Part shown: piece after piece, positions 11,032 to 23,600 of the stretch
Numbering within the stretch: position 1 is the first letter of the stretch
Layout: each line of letters begins with the position of its first letter
Source of the DNA: Charina bottae
Taxonomy: Eukaryota; Chordata; Lepidosauria; Squamata; Charinaidae
Assembly (NCBI GenBank): GCA_023362775.1
Contig: JALMGJ010000002.1
Location: 54,654,914-54,718,913 of the forward strand
Length of the DNA: 64,000 nucleotides
Direction of reading: 5' to 3'
Notes under the pieces: generated by a model
The model's input: the letters and a program-made list of their open reading frames with translations, nothing else
Told to the model about the DNA's origin: nothing
The model's database searches: none
Translations under genes and position numbers: made by a program

Positions 11032-11209
11032 TCTGTGGCTTGAATCATGTCAACTGGATTTCTATTTTCTCAGTAGAAACGTTTCGCTCCTTATCCAAGG
11101 AGCTTCTTCAGTCTTCAGGACTGTTTCTACTGAGAAAATAGAAATCCAGTTGACATGATTCAAGCCACAGACTGTTCCACCTGGATGACTGAGAACCTTC
11201 ATCGACATA
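11032..11209. mobile_element. Penelope-like element fragment, inverted terminal repeats
   Basis: Two oppositely oriented copies of a segment (ttgaatcatgtcaactgg ... ) around the centre near 11115, followed by the terminal gatgactgagaaccttcatcgaca. A perfect 13-bp duplication, taggttaggttat, flanks it (11019-11031, 11210-11222), so the folded arrangement was present at insertion. The left arm holds a hammerhead-like core on the minus strand (11091-11111). Assignment to Penelope-like elements is from recognition of this terminal motif. Confidence 0.65.
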
Positions 11210-11689
11210 TAGGTTAGGTTATGAATGGTTTCCAAAGTTCTGATGGTTAAATGTAATTAAAAATATATTTTACAAAAAAAGGGACAAAAGCTATATTAAA
11301 TGCATAAAATAAGGTTTAAGCAGGAGACTAAAGCAGGTGACACACAGTATGCTAGACTAAAATGTGGTTGGCTAGTTTCTGCTACAGTGTGGATCTAGCT
11401 TGTATTTTATCTAGTGCTGTGCAAACCCTGACACTTGGCTTAATTCAGGAGACCATTGTTTAACTAATAATGTTAATGTGTTGTGCAAATACAACCAATA
11501 TTTGTAAAAAAAGAGAGGAAAGAGGCTTAAGAGAGGCATCACTTCCAAATACATTTAATAGGTTTTTATATTCCATTTCTCTACTCTCAATTTCACATTT
11601 TTGAAATTACGAAACAGCAGCAGCAACAACAATCCTGCAATTTGCTGATGATAAAAACAATCCGTTTGCTGATGATAAAACCTGGATGA

Positions 11690-11800
11690 ATGAATATTTA
11701 TTTATTTAATTCAATTCAATTTAGGCCTCACCTGACTCCAAAGTGACTCTGGGCAGCTCACAATATAATAACAATAAGAATGTAATACAAAACAAAGCAA
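11690..11800 (-). mobile_element. LINE 3' tail fragment
   Basis: (TTTA)n followed by a segment with gtgactctgggcagctcac, the reverse of the 3' end of the L2/CR1-clade LINEs seen elsewhere here. Confidence 0.55.
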
Positions 11801-12836
11801 GATGGAATCTGGTCACCCTATGCAAAACATAGACAAAATTGCATCCAACAAGGTGCTCCATCCATCACCCTTCATTAGTATTGATCCAAATGCTGATTGT
11901 TCAACATTAGCAAATAAATCAGAACACAGACAGCTATCTCTACTTCTCTGTACTAAGTTAACGTGTGAGGGAGCATGTATGTGAAAAATCTGCTTTTCAT
12001 AACTTCTGTTTGGTGTGTAACTATAGAAAGATACAAAGCTGTTAATCCATGAGATAATGCATTCAAATTCAGGAATTATGAATACTGCTTGTTGAACATA
12101 AATTACACTGTATTTTGTACACAGGGGAGATCTCCTTACACCAGTGTGAGTGAGCATATTTGCCACAGAAAAACTGTAAATACACCATATAAGCTAATTC
12201 TAGTGATGTGATACCCATTATAAAACTGAGAATGTATGTCAAACCTAGTGTTATGGAAAAAGGCTTTAATCATACAGTATTTTAACATGCTGTATGATCT
12301 GGATCAAAAAAAGGTCACAGTGCAGCACAGTGCCTTGGGGCATGGGGAATCTCAAACCTCACAACAGTATATATCATTCAGTGGAACAGGGCCTAGATTA
12401 CTTTATTTGGTTTGTGGCCATTCCCGTAACATACTGTAGCAGAGGAGCTCAAGGTTGCCGAAAACATTCTAGGTTCAATCCTTGACATCTCCAGTTAAAT
12501 CTGTATACTTCTAAAACTCTCCTGTTTGTCCGTTTGTAACCTTCAACTGGGCAAAACGGTGCATCATAGGGCAACACTTTTCGATTCAAAAAAATCCAGG
12601 ACACATTACTCCCATGGGATTGAAATTTGGAAAAGTTGTGGCTGGTGCGGTCAGCCGCAGTCACGTAATCGTCATTTCCAACGCTTCCTGCCAGCTTCCC
12701 ACAAGTCAATGGGGAAGCCAGCAGGAAGTATGAACTCTTCTGAGGTGGTGATGGCACCATACAGCATTGTGGTAAAATAATAAAATGAAATAAAAATAAA
12801 ATTTTATATGCATATGCATAAACATTCAGCCTAATT

Positions 12837-13698
12837 ATGCTATGTGGAAATCGAGGGTCAACAGATGACACTAAACATTGTTGGGAAGCAGCAAGAAGGA
12901 GGAGAGAACAAGAATCGGATGAGGCCAGGGCCACACGACTCCAGGATCAGACATTTAGGATAAATAACATGAGAGAAGGAGAGGCAGAGGAGGAGAGGCA
13001 TGCATGTCTGCAGAATGACAACAAAGGCCATAGAATGAGGACACAAGAAGAGATGGAGGAGGAAAGGGAAGATCAACTCGAGAATATGTGGCAAACAGTA
13101 ATTACTGCTAGAGGTCCTCAACACAACAATGCTTGCCTTCAACAGAGAATGTCAACAGAGAAAGAGCAAGGGAAAGTGCACGACTCTCATGGTGTAATAT
13201 TTCTGCTGATGTTGGTGCAGTGGCCAAAGTCTGCCCTCACTGTCATGCCTTCCTATTCCCTGGAGAAACCGCCAATTTCTGCTGTATGAAGGGAAAGGTC
13301 AGGGTAGGCAATTTACAACCTCCTCAATTTATACAGCAATGATGAAACTATAGCAAACAGGTTCAGGAAGAACAGCAGACAATACAACTGCCTCTTCCAG
13401 ATGACATCCTTTGGTGCCAAAGAAGTCCTTCCAACAAGGAACAGATGGAATCTTTCTGTGATTATTCAAGGGCAAATCCATCAATCCATCAGACATTTAA
13501 TGCCAGACCCAACACCAGCAAGCCAAATTCCTTCAAATTTAATTCTGGGATCCTCAAGACAGTGTAGAATTGAGAATGGGCATACTCCACAAAGATGGAA
13601 TTCAATGTGAGATTCATTAATTATTGGAGAACCTACTACAACAACGAAACCCAGTACAATACATTGATTCCCCTTGACTTGCAAAAGAACAAATTTGA
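12837..13698 (+). mobile_element. Decayed Helitron, 5' part (interrupted by L1)
   Basis: Plus-strand translation shows an Arg/Glu-rich N-terminal region (EARATRLQDQ, EEERHACLQN) and then KVCPHCHAFLFPGETANFCC, the zinc-binding segment that starts Helitron replicase-helicase proteins. Frames are broken. The continuation lies at 14350-14720 beyond an L1 insertion. Confidence 0.75.
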
Positions 13699-14333
13699 TC
13701 TCTGGTGGACCTGTGAGAAAGCTAACAAATTTTGGGATCATATATGTATTATTATTCAAAAGATTTTAAAAGTGAATATACAAAAAAAGCCGGAACTGTT
13801 CCTTTTGGGTTTGATGGAGAAGGAGCTGGAGAAACAACATGGAGTTTTGCTTTTATATATGATCACAGCTGCAAGACTTTGATATGCACAGAGATGGAAA
13901 GATCCACAGATACCTACGGTTGAAGATTGGATTGTTAAATTAATGGATCTGGCCCAGATGGCTAAATTGACAGCATTAATTAGAGAACATTCAGTTTCTG
14001 GATTTTTATCTGTTTGGCAACCACTTCTAGAGTACTTGCTTGTGGTAGAAAAAATGATATTCTGATTTTGGGTTTTAATGATTAATTGGTTTATTTTAAT
14101 ATAAATAATGTTACTATGGTTTAATCATTGGTAAGAGATTATTTTTGTAAATTTATCTATATCTGTATTGGAGAAAGTCGGAAGTCACTTTTCCATCTTT
14201 GTTTTCTGTCTATCTGCACTTTATAGTTTTTTCTTTCTTCCTTACTTCTATTTTCATGCTTTTCTGTAGTTTCTATTTTGTATTTTATCTATACTCTGAA
14301 AATCAATAAAGTTTAAACTGCAAAAAAAACCCC
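13699..14333 (+). mobile_element. 5'-truncated L1 LINE inserted in the Helitron
   Basis: Encodes the C-terminus of L1 ORF2 (DLWWTCEKANKFWDH, then LLYMITAARL and AQRWKDPQIPTVEDW, with a few breaks), then a 3' UTR with AATAAA and an A-rich tail. A perfect 16-bp duplication, aaaagaacaaatttga, flanks it (13683-13698 and 14334-14349). Confidence 0.92.
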
Positions 14334-14349
14334 AAAAGAACAAATTTGA

Positions 14350-14720
14350 GACATGCCAGAAGCTTCCACTGTCATTGATCCTGACCAGAGACCAGCATTT
14401 GAACATGAGAGAAATTTAATGTACAAATTGCCAATGAAGCTGCTGTCATTATACCAAACAACACAGAACCTGAAGCAAGTTCATGGCACATTACGTTGAA
14501 AGAATGAGGAGGTGGTTTGCAAATAATTTCAGAGTCCCATTGCTCCTATGATAGCTTTCAATACATACTTTTCTTTCCATTTGGAGACAATGGCTGGCAT
14601 CATCAGCTCCAAATGATGAACAACAAGAAACTAACGGCAATGCGTTACTATGTGTATCGAATAATGAACCATGAGAAATACATAAAGCACAAGGACAAAC
14701 CATGGAGAATGTGCTGATTT
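14350..14720 (+). mobile_element. Decayed Helitron, continuation after L1
   Basis: Resumes the Helitron-like protein: DPDQRPAFEHERNLMYKLP, then FPFGDNGWHHQ and KKLTAMRYYVYRIM, close to the conserved segment upstream of the Rep motifs. Several stops. No Rep HUH or helicase domain is left. Confidence 0.75.
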
Positions 14721-14969
14721 ATCTGGAGAAACCGGTATTCTAGCATGGTATGTCACTTTAAGCTGGGGAAAAAGAAGTGAAAATATTACAGTATTCTTAA
14801 AAAATGGCAGGTCAACCAGAAATGTTGTCATCAACAGCGTCCTTTGTTAAACAAATATCATCTATATTTATCTTGGTACGCATCTTTCTTCTTTAATAAA
14901 CTGATGTTTTCTTTAATTTTCAAACCAAACCAATAGCAAACCACCCGTGGTCATACTGTTTCTCTGTTT

Positions 14970-17900
14970 TTTGTTGTTTATTCGTTCAGTCGTTTCCGAC
15001 TCTTCGTGACTTCATGGACCAGTCCACGCCAGAGCTTTCTGTCGGCTGTCACCATCCCCAGCTCCCCAATGGTTGAGTCCGTCACCTTCAGAATACCATC
15101 CATCCATCTTGCCCTTGGTCGGCCCCTCTTCCTTTTGCCTTCCACTTTTCCTAGCATCAGCATCTTCTCCAGGGTATCCTGTCTTCTCATTATGTGGCCA
15201 AAGTACTTCAGTTTTGCCTTTAATATCATTCCTTCAAGTGAGCAGTCTGGCTTTATTTCCTGGAGTATGGACTGGTTTGATCTTCTTGCAGTCCAAGGCA
15301 CTCTCAGAATTTTCCTCCAACACCACAGTTCAAAAGCATCTATCTTCCTTTGCTCAGCCTTCCTTATGGTCCAGCTCTCGCAGCCATAGGTCCAGCTCTC
15401 ACAGCCACAGGGAATACCATTGCTTTAACTATGCGGACCTTTGTTGTCAGTGTGATGTCTCTGCTCTTAACTATTTTATCAAGATGTGCCATTGCTCTCC
15501 TCCCAAGAAGTAGACGTCTTCTGATTTCCTGGCTGCAGTCAGCGTCTGCAGTAATCTTTGCGCCTAGAAATACAAAGTCTGTCACTGCCTCCACTTTTTC
15601 TCCCTCTATTTGCCAGTCATCAATCAAGCTTGTTGCCATAATCTTGGTTTTTTTGAGGTTTAACTGCAACCCAGCTTTTGCACTTTCTTCTTTCACCTTC
15701 GTCATAAGGCTCCTCAACTCCTCCTCGCTTTCAGACATCAAAGTGGTATCATCTGCATATCTGAGATTGTTAATGTTTCTTCCAGCGATTTTAACTCCAG
15801 CCTTGGATTCCTCAAGCCCAGCATGTCGCATGATGTGTTCTGCGTACAGGTTGAATAGGTAGGGTGAGAGTATACAACCCTGCCGTACTCCTTTCCCAAT
15901 CTTAAACCAGTCCGTTGTTCAGTGCTCTGTTCTTACCGTTGCTACTTGGTCGTTATACAGATTCCTCAGGAGGCAGACAAGATGACGTGGTATCCCCATA
16001 CCACCAAGAACTTGCCACAATTTGTTATGATCCACACAGTCAAAGGCTTTAGAATAGTCAATAAAACAGAAATAGATGTTTTTCTGAAATTCCCTGGCTT
16101 TCTCCATTATCCAGCGGATATTGGCAATTTGGTCTCTAGTTCCTCTGCCTTTTCTAAACCCAGCTTGTACATCTGGCAATTCTCGCTCCATGAATTGCTG
16201 GAGTCTACCTTGCAAGATCTTGAGCATTACCTTACTGGTATGTGAAATAAGTGCCACTGTTCGATAGTTTGAACATTCTTTAGTGCTTCCCTTTTTTGGT
16301 ATGGGGATATAAGTTGATTTTTTCCAATCGGATGGCCATTCTTGTGTTTTCCAAATTTGCTGGCATATGGCATGCATCACCTTGACAGCATCATCTTGCA
16401 AGATTTTAAACAGTTCAGCTGGGATACCGTCGTCTCCTGCTGCCTTGTTATTAGCAATGCTTCTTAAGGCCCATTCAACCTCACTCTTCAGGATGTCTGG
16501 CTCTAACTCACTGACCACACCATCAAAGCTATCTCCAATATTAATATCCTTCCTATACAGATCTTCCGTATATTCTTGCCACCTTTTCTTGATCTCTTCT
16601 GCTTCTGTTAGGTCCTTACCATCTTTGTTTTTGATCCTACCCATTTTTGCCTGGAATTTACCTCCGATGTTTCTAATTTTCTGGAAGAGGTCTCTTGTCC
16701 TTCCTATTCTATTGTCTTCTTCCACTTCCGCACATTGCTTGTTTAAAAATAATTCCTTATCTCTTCTGGCTAACCTCTGGAATTTTGCATTTAATTGGGC
16801 ATATCTCCCCCTATCACTATTGCCTTTTGCTTTCCTTCTTTCTTGGGCTACTTCCAGTGTTTCAGCAGACAGCCATCTTGCCTTCTTGGTTTTCTTTTTC
16901 TTTGAGACGTTTTTTGTTGCCGCCTCCTGAACAATGTTGCGAACTTCTGTCCATAGTTCTTCTGGGACCCTATCTACTAAATCTAGTCCCTTAAATCTAT
17001 TCTTCACCTCCACTGCATATTCCTTAGGAATATTAGTGAGCTCATATCTAACTGATCTGTGGGTCTTCCCTATTCTCTTTAGTCTGATTCTAAATTTTGC
17101 AATAAGAAGTTCGTGATCTGAACTACAGTCAGCTCCAGGTCTTGTTTTTACCGACTGTATAGATGTCCGCCACCTTTGGCTGCAAAGGATGTAGTCAATC
17201 TGATTTCGGTGTCGACCATCTGGTGAAGTCCATGTATAAAGTCGTCTTTTAGGTTGTTGGAAGAGAGTGTTTGTTATGCACAATGAGTTGTCTTGGCAAA
17301 ATTCTATCAGCCTATGTCCTGCTTCATTTTGTTCTCCCAGACCATGCTTGCCTGTAATTCCAGGTGTCGTCTGACTACCCACCTTAGCATTCCAGTCTCC
17401 TGTAATGAAAATAACATCTCTTTTTGGTGTATTATCTAGTAGGTGCTGCAGATCCTCATAGAACTGATCTACTTCTGCTTCTTCAGCATCTGTGGTTGGG
17501 GCGTATATTTGGATCACTGTGATGTTAAATGGCTTACCCTGAATTCGAATTGAGATCATTCTATCGTTTTTTGGATTGTATCCAAGCACTGCTTTAGCCA
17601 CTTTATTATTAATTATGAAGGCTACTCCATTTCTTCTGTGGTCCTCTTGTCCACAGTAGTAGATCTGGTGGTCACCTGATGTGAAGTGGCCCATCCCAGT
17701 CCATTTCAGTTCACTGACACCTAAAATGTCTATATTTAATCTTGACATCTCACCAATAACCACATCCAATTTGCCCTGGCTCATAGATCTTACATTCCAG
17801 GTTCCTATGGTGTGTTGATCTTTAGAACATCGGATTCGTCGTTCACCACCAGCACCGTCGGCCGCTAGCCTTCCTTTCGGCTTTGAGCTAGCTGCGTCAT

Positions 17901-18202
17901 CACATCTGGGGCTAGTTGAACGTATCCTCTGTTCCTCCCCAGTAGCATTTTGACCATCTTCCGACCTGGGAGTCCCATCTTCCGATGGTATACCGACATA
18001 TCTTTGGTTGTACTGATCCATTTAGTTTTCATGGCAAGAATACTGGGGTGGGTTGCCATTACCTTCCCCAGGGATCGTATTTAGTCTGACCTCTCTGCCA
18101 CGACCTTCCCGTCTTGGGTGTCCCTTCACGGTTTAGCTCATGGTTTCATTGAGGTGCTCAAGCTCCAGCACCACGACAAGGTAACGATCTCCTTTGCTGG
18201 AG
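14970..18202 (-). mobile_element. Near-full-length RTE-BovB LINE
   Basis: 3233 bp on minus, flanked by a perfect 12-bp duplication gtttctctgttt (14958-14969, 18203-18214). A 700-residue frame (18021-15919) carries the apurinic endonuclease ([24 protein letters not shown]) and the start of the reverse transcriptase (FIDYSKAFD). A one-base insertion near 15920 gives a premature stop; the frame resumes with YADDTTLM (15831-15364) and, after a duplication of about 20 bases near 15390, the C-terminus (15301-14978). It is therefore dead, but little diverged. Confidence 0.93.
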
Positions 18203-18528
18203 GTTTCTCTGTTTAGGTAAGGAAATATTTCTGAAATGATGACCCAATGGGTTATGGGTTGTCTAGTAACATTAAATAAAGAGGACCAGGGAGGAGTGAT
18301 ATGAAGGACTTTTTCCTGTCAGTAGACAAAATTTGGAAAGATGGAATAATAGTTTGACCAGTTGACACCTGAAAGATGAGACCTGCTGTGTCACCCTAAA
18401 CATGAAAAAGCTGACTTACCGTAATAACTACGGTTTTTCTCAACTTCACAAATTGCAGAAAGAATATCTTGCATGGGATGAGACAGCAGATCATGAGATG
18501 AACCTGAAGAGGTACGTATAGATAGTGT

Positions 18529-19982
18529 TCTGTTCAGAGTATGACCACCAGAACTTTATAGAAATAGTTTTATTATATAAAAGCTATTTACAATTATAAG
18601 TCCATAATACAATTGAAGAATACTGGATCAACTGGATGTGCTTGGAGGTAGGCAGCTATGCAGTAGCACAAGCTCAAGTTCAGCAGCAAGTAGGACAACA
18701 GTCCTGGATCAAGATGCTAGGTAGGGAAGTTCAACTAGGAAACTCAGGATCAGTTCTTCTGAATTACTGGGAGCGAGGCTGACAAGGCTGGACTGAAGTC
18801 TCTGGAACTAGGATTGCAGGATAGATGGGGTGAGGTTCTTCTGAATTCTCAGGATAACTGGACTGGAGTCTCTGGACAAGCTGGGCGCTCTAAAGGACTG
18901 GACTGGAACTGCAAGGCAGACTGGAGTGGTTCTTCTGGAACACTGGACTGGAACTGCAAGGCAGACTGGACTGGTTCCTCTAGGACACTGGACTGGGACT
19001 GCAAAGAAGACTGGACTGGAACCTCTGGGACACTAGACTGGAACTGCAAGGCAGATTGGACTGGAACCGCAAGGAACGGAATGGGAGTTGCAAGACAGAC
19101 TAGGCTACTATCACTAGGCAATGCTGCCTGTAAACCAGGAAGGACAGGGTATGATAAACTAGACAGCCCCCCAGTGACAGAATGTGGTGACCTGAGATCG
19201 ACGTGACAAGACACATAAGGGGGAGCAAGGTACTTAACTGAAGCGTCAAGACATTGTCTTGTCAAGGCTGACAAACGCTGTGGAGCTGTAGACGTCAGCT
19301 GACGAATACCCGAAACTACTGAAGCTTTACTGATGGGGCTTGCTGAAGAACTACGAGCTAAAGTTCCATTCCCACTTGATGCTGAAGCGATCCGGGCTTC
19401 TGATGCAGTTGGGGTGAATACGGAAATGAGTTGAGGATCCGACTCAGGTTCTTCAGTGGCTACAGGACAGGCTTCCAAGGTAGGTTCTGGCTGGACTTCT
19501 CCTGAAGAAGCTGGTAGCTTAGTGGAACATTTGTCTCCGGCGATCGGGTGCTTGCTCTTTCGTCCTTTTATCCTGTTTTTGGTGCGCCTTCTCGGGAGCC
19601 AATCGGGACTCCCTCTGTTTGGCGTGCTTATCCTCCTGCCTCTCTCTGGCGCTGATTGGTGCTGAACTAGGAAGTAAGTCAGGAGCACCAATCAGCTTCT
19701 CAGGATTCTCCCGCGCTGCTGGGTCATCCCTGGGTCCGGACTCCTGCACCTGCTCATCACGAGATCAATCACGAGTGTTGCACTTTTGAACCTGCACCTG
19801 TTCATCACGAGTTCTTGTCGGTTGCTGCACAGGGTAAGTTTTGTTTCTCTGATTAGTTTCGTTTTCCTCTGACTGAGAGCCAGAGTTAAACTGGACTCTG
19901 ACAGATAGGGGAATCTGCCAGACAAGAAGAGGTTTAGGGAGTAAAGGAAGAGGTAGCCCAGTATTTAAAGGAGGTGTATACA
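18529..19982 (-). mobile_element. LTR-like or other transcribed repeat unit with TATA and poly(A) signals
   Basis: On minus it begins tgtataca and ends gaacagaaca (TG..CA ends). A TATA-like aggataaaag lies at 19574-19565 and AATAAA at 18574-18569. Between them is a Ser/Pro-rich open frame (19691-18849) with no good family match and an in-frame 45-bp tandem repeat. No target duplication was found, so a solo LTR is a guess. Confidence 0.4.
18896..19075. repeat. 45-bp minisatellite, four units
   Basis: gactggaactgcaag recurs at 18901, 18946, 18991 (one change) and 19036, exactly 45 bases apart. On minus this is a 15-residue repeat (core PVQSALQFQSSV) inside the open frame of the LTR-like unit. 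Confidence 0.88.
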
Positions 19983-20009
19983 TGCTTTTCTTTACAGATA
20001 AATGTTTTC

Positions 20010-20400
20010 TTCAATTTTTAAATATTTATTTATTTTATTTATTTAGTTAAATTTGTATTACCGCCCATCTCCCCCGTCAGGGGACCCTGGGCGGTTCACA
20101 GTAAAATATAGCTAAAAACATAAATAAAAATTTACAATATTAATAAATAATATAAAATCCAAGCATAAAAGATGTTAAAACTGGTAATACTGGAGGGGTT
20201 TCATGGGACCAGCCATCCCCAAGAGGAACTGTTGGCATTTCCCTCCCAGGCAAGCCGGCAGAACCAGGTCTTTAAATCTTTTTGAAAGGTCAGGGTGAAG
20301 ACATGGTTATGCCACCTAGCTTGGGATGGGAGGGGGGATAGCCATTCATGGGGGTGGCTGGCACCGTGATGGTGCCAGGGATAAGATCCTACTGCCATCT
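20010..20400 (-). mobile_element. L2/CR1-clade LINE 3' fragment
   Basis: The minus strand encodes FQKDLKTWFCRLAWEG near the reverse-transcriptase C-terminus, then the 3' end (gggcggttcac reversed) and a (TAAA)n-type tail at 20010-20050. Confidence 0.75.
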
Positions 20401-20592
20401 TGAATTTTATATTTTATATTTTTGTATTTTTATACTTGTGCCTGTATTTATGTGTATTTATACTTGTATCAATATTATATTATAGTGTTTTTACTGATTG
20501 TCATTTTATTATCTGTAAGCCGCCCAGAGTCGTCGTATATGAGATAGGCGGCAGAGAAATTTGACAAATAAATAAATAAATAAATAAATAAA
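20401..20592 (+). mobile_element. LINE 3' end, opposite orientation to its neighbour
   Basis: tctgtaagccgcccagagtcg, then gataggcggcagagaaatttgac and (AATA)n: a plus-strand LINE tail back-to-back with the minus-strand copy at 20010-20400. Confidence 0.7.
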
Positions 20593-22049
20593 AACCATAA
20601 TTCTAATATGAGTAATATCTCTTTTGAAGCAGTAGAAAATTATTCTGATTTTTATCCTCGATTACTTGCACAATTCTTTTATTCACAATTTACTTACCTT
20701 AGCCCAGTACACCTTGTTCATAAAAACATGCCTTTTCTTTGTGCAGTTCTAGATTGCAAAACCTCCTGCCTATTAATGAATCATGTACTTTTCTTTGAAA
20801 GCAATATGAGTGTGTCTATGTGCTTGTTCTTTTTATAAAAACAGAATGAATCACAGATCATCTAGAGATATTAACCCTTGCGTCCTGCTGTCACTTCAGT
20901 AAGTAAACTTTTTAACACATTGCCATTTTTGTAGGAAAAAAAGCACTACCTTACTCTGCTGAAAAATAAAGTTTTCAGACTGAAAGTCATGGCACTTTGT
21001 GACAGCTGGAGAAAGTGGAATGATTTAATAGCATGCTAGTTCACTCTCAAAATCCTCAGTCTATTCATCTGTCACCCTGCCTCTAGAACAATGATGAAAA
21101 GAAAGCAGCTGAGCAGTTCCAGTGACACAAGTAAATCAAAGGAGGGTTTTTGAAACCTATTGCATCTGTTTTGCAGTTGAGGGCCCTTTCATATGAGGTC
21201 TTCCACATTCTCCAGAAGTAACTCTGCACCTTTGTAGTCTCCCATCAGTTTCTGTGTTCTAGGCTGTGTTGTCTGTGAACTATTGTATTTGTGGTTCAGC
21301 TGGGGTTATCCAGAATTGTAGAAAAGGCAATCTTTCCATTTGCTGGGCTGAAGTTAGGCAGATTTTGTGAGTGGGCCATTTTCCCATGGGCCAGACCACC
21401 CTTTCCTCCATTTCCAGAGAGGTAGGTCTTTAAAATGCGATGGAGTGGCAGTATCTCAGCAGTTGTGCATCTCTTTGTTGTACTTGCTTATTTGAAGGGG
21501 ACTCACCAGGCAAATGCAGACATCCTGAACTAAAAATATGCATGTGAGGGCTGGACACTGATGTATTGCTACTCTTTGCATTGTCCTTCCAGACAGCATG
21601 AACCAACCAGTTCTAGTTGGTTCGTGCTCTTGTTCCCAACATATTGAGGCTAGCAGTAGTGAAGATGACCATGGGACAGCTCCAAGCTGCTGTTGAGAGG
21701 CTAGAGTGAAAATGTCTTCAGTATGTTAGCCTCTGTTATTTTATTTAGGAACCTCTGGGAAAATAAATGCTGCCAGGAAAGCTGTAATAACAACTAGTAA
21801 GATTCATCAGATGCAACCATCAAACCAGGACACTTACACACTACCAGAGTGGGTGGTATCTGCTTTTGGGAAATTATTTTGTTCTTAATGCTAAGAGGAA
21901 CTGACAAGAAACATTGGTCCCGCATCAATCTAAGTACCTACAGAGGTCTAGGCTTGGTACTCATGAGTACGAAATATACTAGATGCACACATATCAATGT
22001 TTATAAGTGCATTACAGTGTTGGGATTTTATTTTCAAATCCTTTCCTAA
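20593..22049. other. No gene seen
   Basis: Intergenic DNA without a convincing exon, RNA gene or recognisable repeat. Confidence 0.55.
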
Positions 22050-23600
22050 TAATGCCTAGCATGGAAATGACCTTTTTCACAGTTGCCAGACCCTGCGTCA
22101 GAACCTTCATTGTGCTATCCACTATGACCCCTTTATCTTTTTATTTTGACTAGTTACACAGTTCAGACCCCACTAATGTAGATATGATGTAAGGGTGTTT
22201 TGCTCCCACAGGCATCAACTTATACTTTGATTGATTTGCATTTGCCATTTGGTTGATGATCATCCAGTTTAAACATATGTTACTCCAGCTTTTCATAGTC
22301 ATTTTGCTTGTTTATTACTTTGAATGGTACCATCTTCAAACTTGGCCAGCTCACTTCTTGCCTCCTACCCAACAAGGATCCTTGAGGCACTCCACTTCTT
22401 ACTTCCCTCCATTGATAAAATTGCCCTTTTATTCATACTTTTTATTTTCTGCTTTTTTTACTAGTTAGCAATCCATAAAAGTACAGCTCGTATTGCATGG
22501 CCACTAAGTTTAGTCTTCGATGAGGAAATTGTCAAAGACTTTTTGAAAATTCAAGTATATAATGTTGGCAAGGTGACCTCTGTCCTCACATCTGTTGACA
22601 GTCTCAGAAAACTTTCAGATTGGCAAGGCAGGATTTACCTTTTTAAAAATTTTTTTTAATCCTGCCTTTATTATTTTTATAAATAACTCAAGGTGGGGAA
22701 CATACCTAATACTCCTTCCTCCTCCTATTTTCCCCAGAACAACAACCCTGTGAGGTGAGTTGGGCTGAGAGACAGGGACTGGCCCAAGGTCACCCAGCCG
22801 GCTTTCATGCCTAAGGCGGGACTAGAACTCACAGTCTCCTGGTTTCTACCCTGGAGGCTTAACCACTAGACCAAATTCATGCTGACTTTCTTTTAGCAAG
22901 CCTTTTTCCTCTATGTGCTGAGTTATGTTTTTTCTTTGAATATTATTTCTATCAATTTGCCTGGAAGAGATGCTAAATTGAGTGTTCTATTTTCCAGATT
23001 GTCCTGCCCTTTTGAAGAATTGGTGTTATATTAGCTACCTGTCAGTCCTCTGGCATGAGCCTGGTTTGAATGACAAGTTACATGTTTTTGCTAGGATGTC
23101 AGTAATTTCACATCTGGGGTCTTTAAGAACTTTCAGATGGATGCCAGCAGGACCTGGTGATTTTTTACTGGGCAGTCTTTCAAGATGTCCTAGAATATCT
23201 TCTGTTACCTTAGTATGCTTTAGTTCTTCTGATTCACCATGTGATAATGTCAGTATAGGCTCAGGTAATTGTTCTATTGTATATCTTTGGTGGTACAGAC
23301 TCATGCAGATAACTCATACTGTTTCTCTGCAATCTTCATATCCTCCAAGTACCCCTTTCACCCCTTTGTCATCTAACTGATCAACTGCTTCCTGGCTGGT
23401 TTTCAGCTTTGAAACTATCTAAAGAAGTTCCTATTGAGTTGTTATTTTTTTTTGTCTTGAGCTTCTCTGATTGATAGATTGATTTTATTCTTTATTATTA
23501 TCCTACACTGCCAGAGATTGTGCTCCTCTTTGGATTCTTACTTTAGGCAAGGGTCTGGATTAGATTGTCTCCCTTCCAGCCCTTACATTCTATGATTCTA
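22050..23600 (-). mobile_element. Old CR1 LINE, interrupted by a SINE
   Basis: Minus-strand translation follows a CR1 reverse transcriptase: LSFKPGSCQRTD after SKKSPGPAGIHLKVLKD (23300-23035), and IIYLNFQKVFDNF further on (near 22560). Many stops and frame changes. A tRNA SINE (about 22683-22880) splits it. A CR1-type end with cattctatgattct lies at 23585-23600. Confidence 0.75.
22683..22880 (-). mobile_element. tRNA-derived SINE inside CR1
   Basis: Contains cccaaggtcacccagccggc and taaccactagacca, the reverse complement of the SINE at 45568-45799 including its tRNA-like head. It sits inside the CR1 reverse-transcriptase sequence. Confidence 0.75.
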
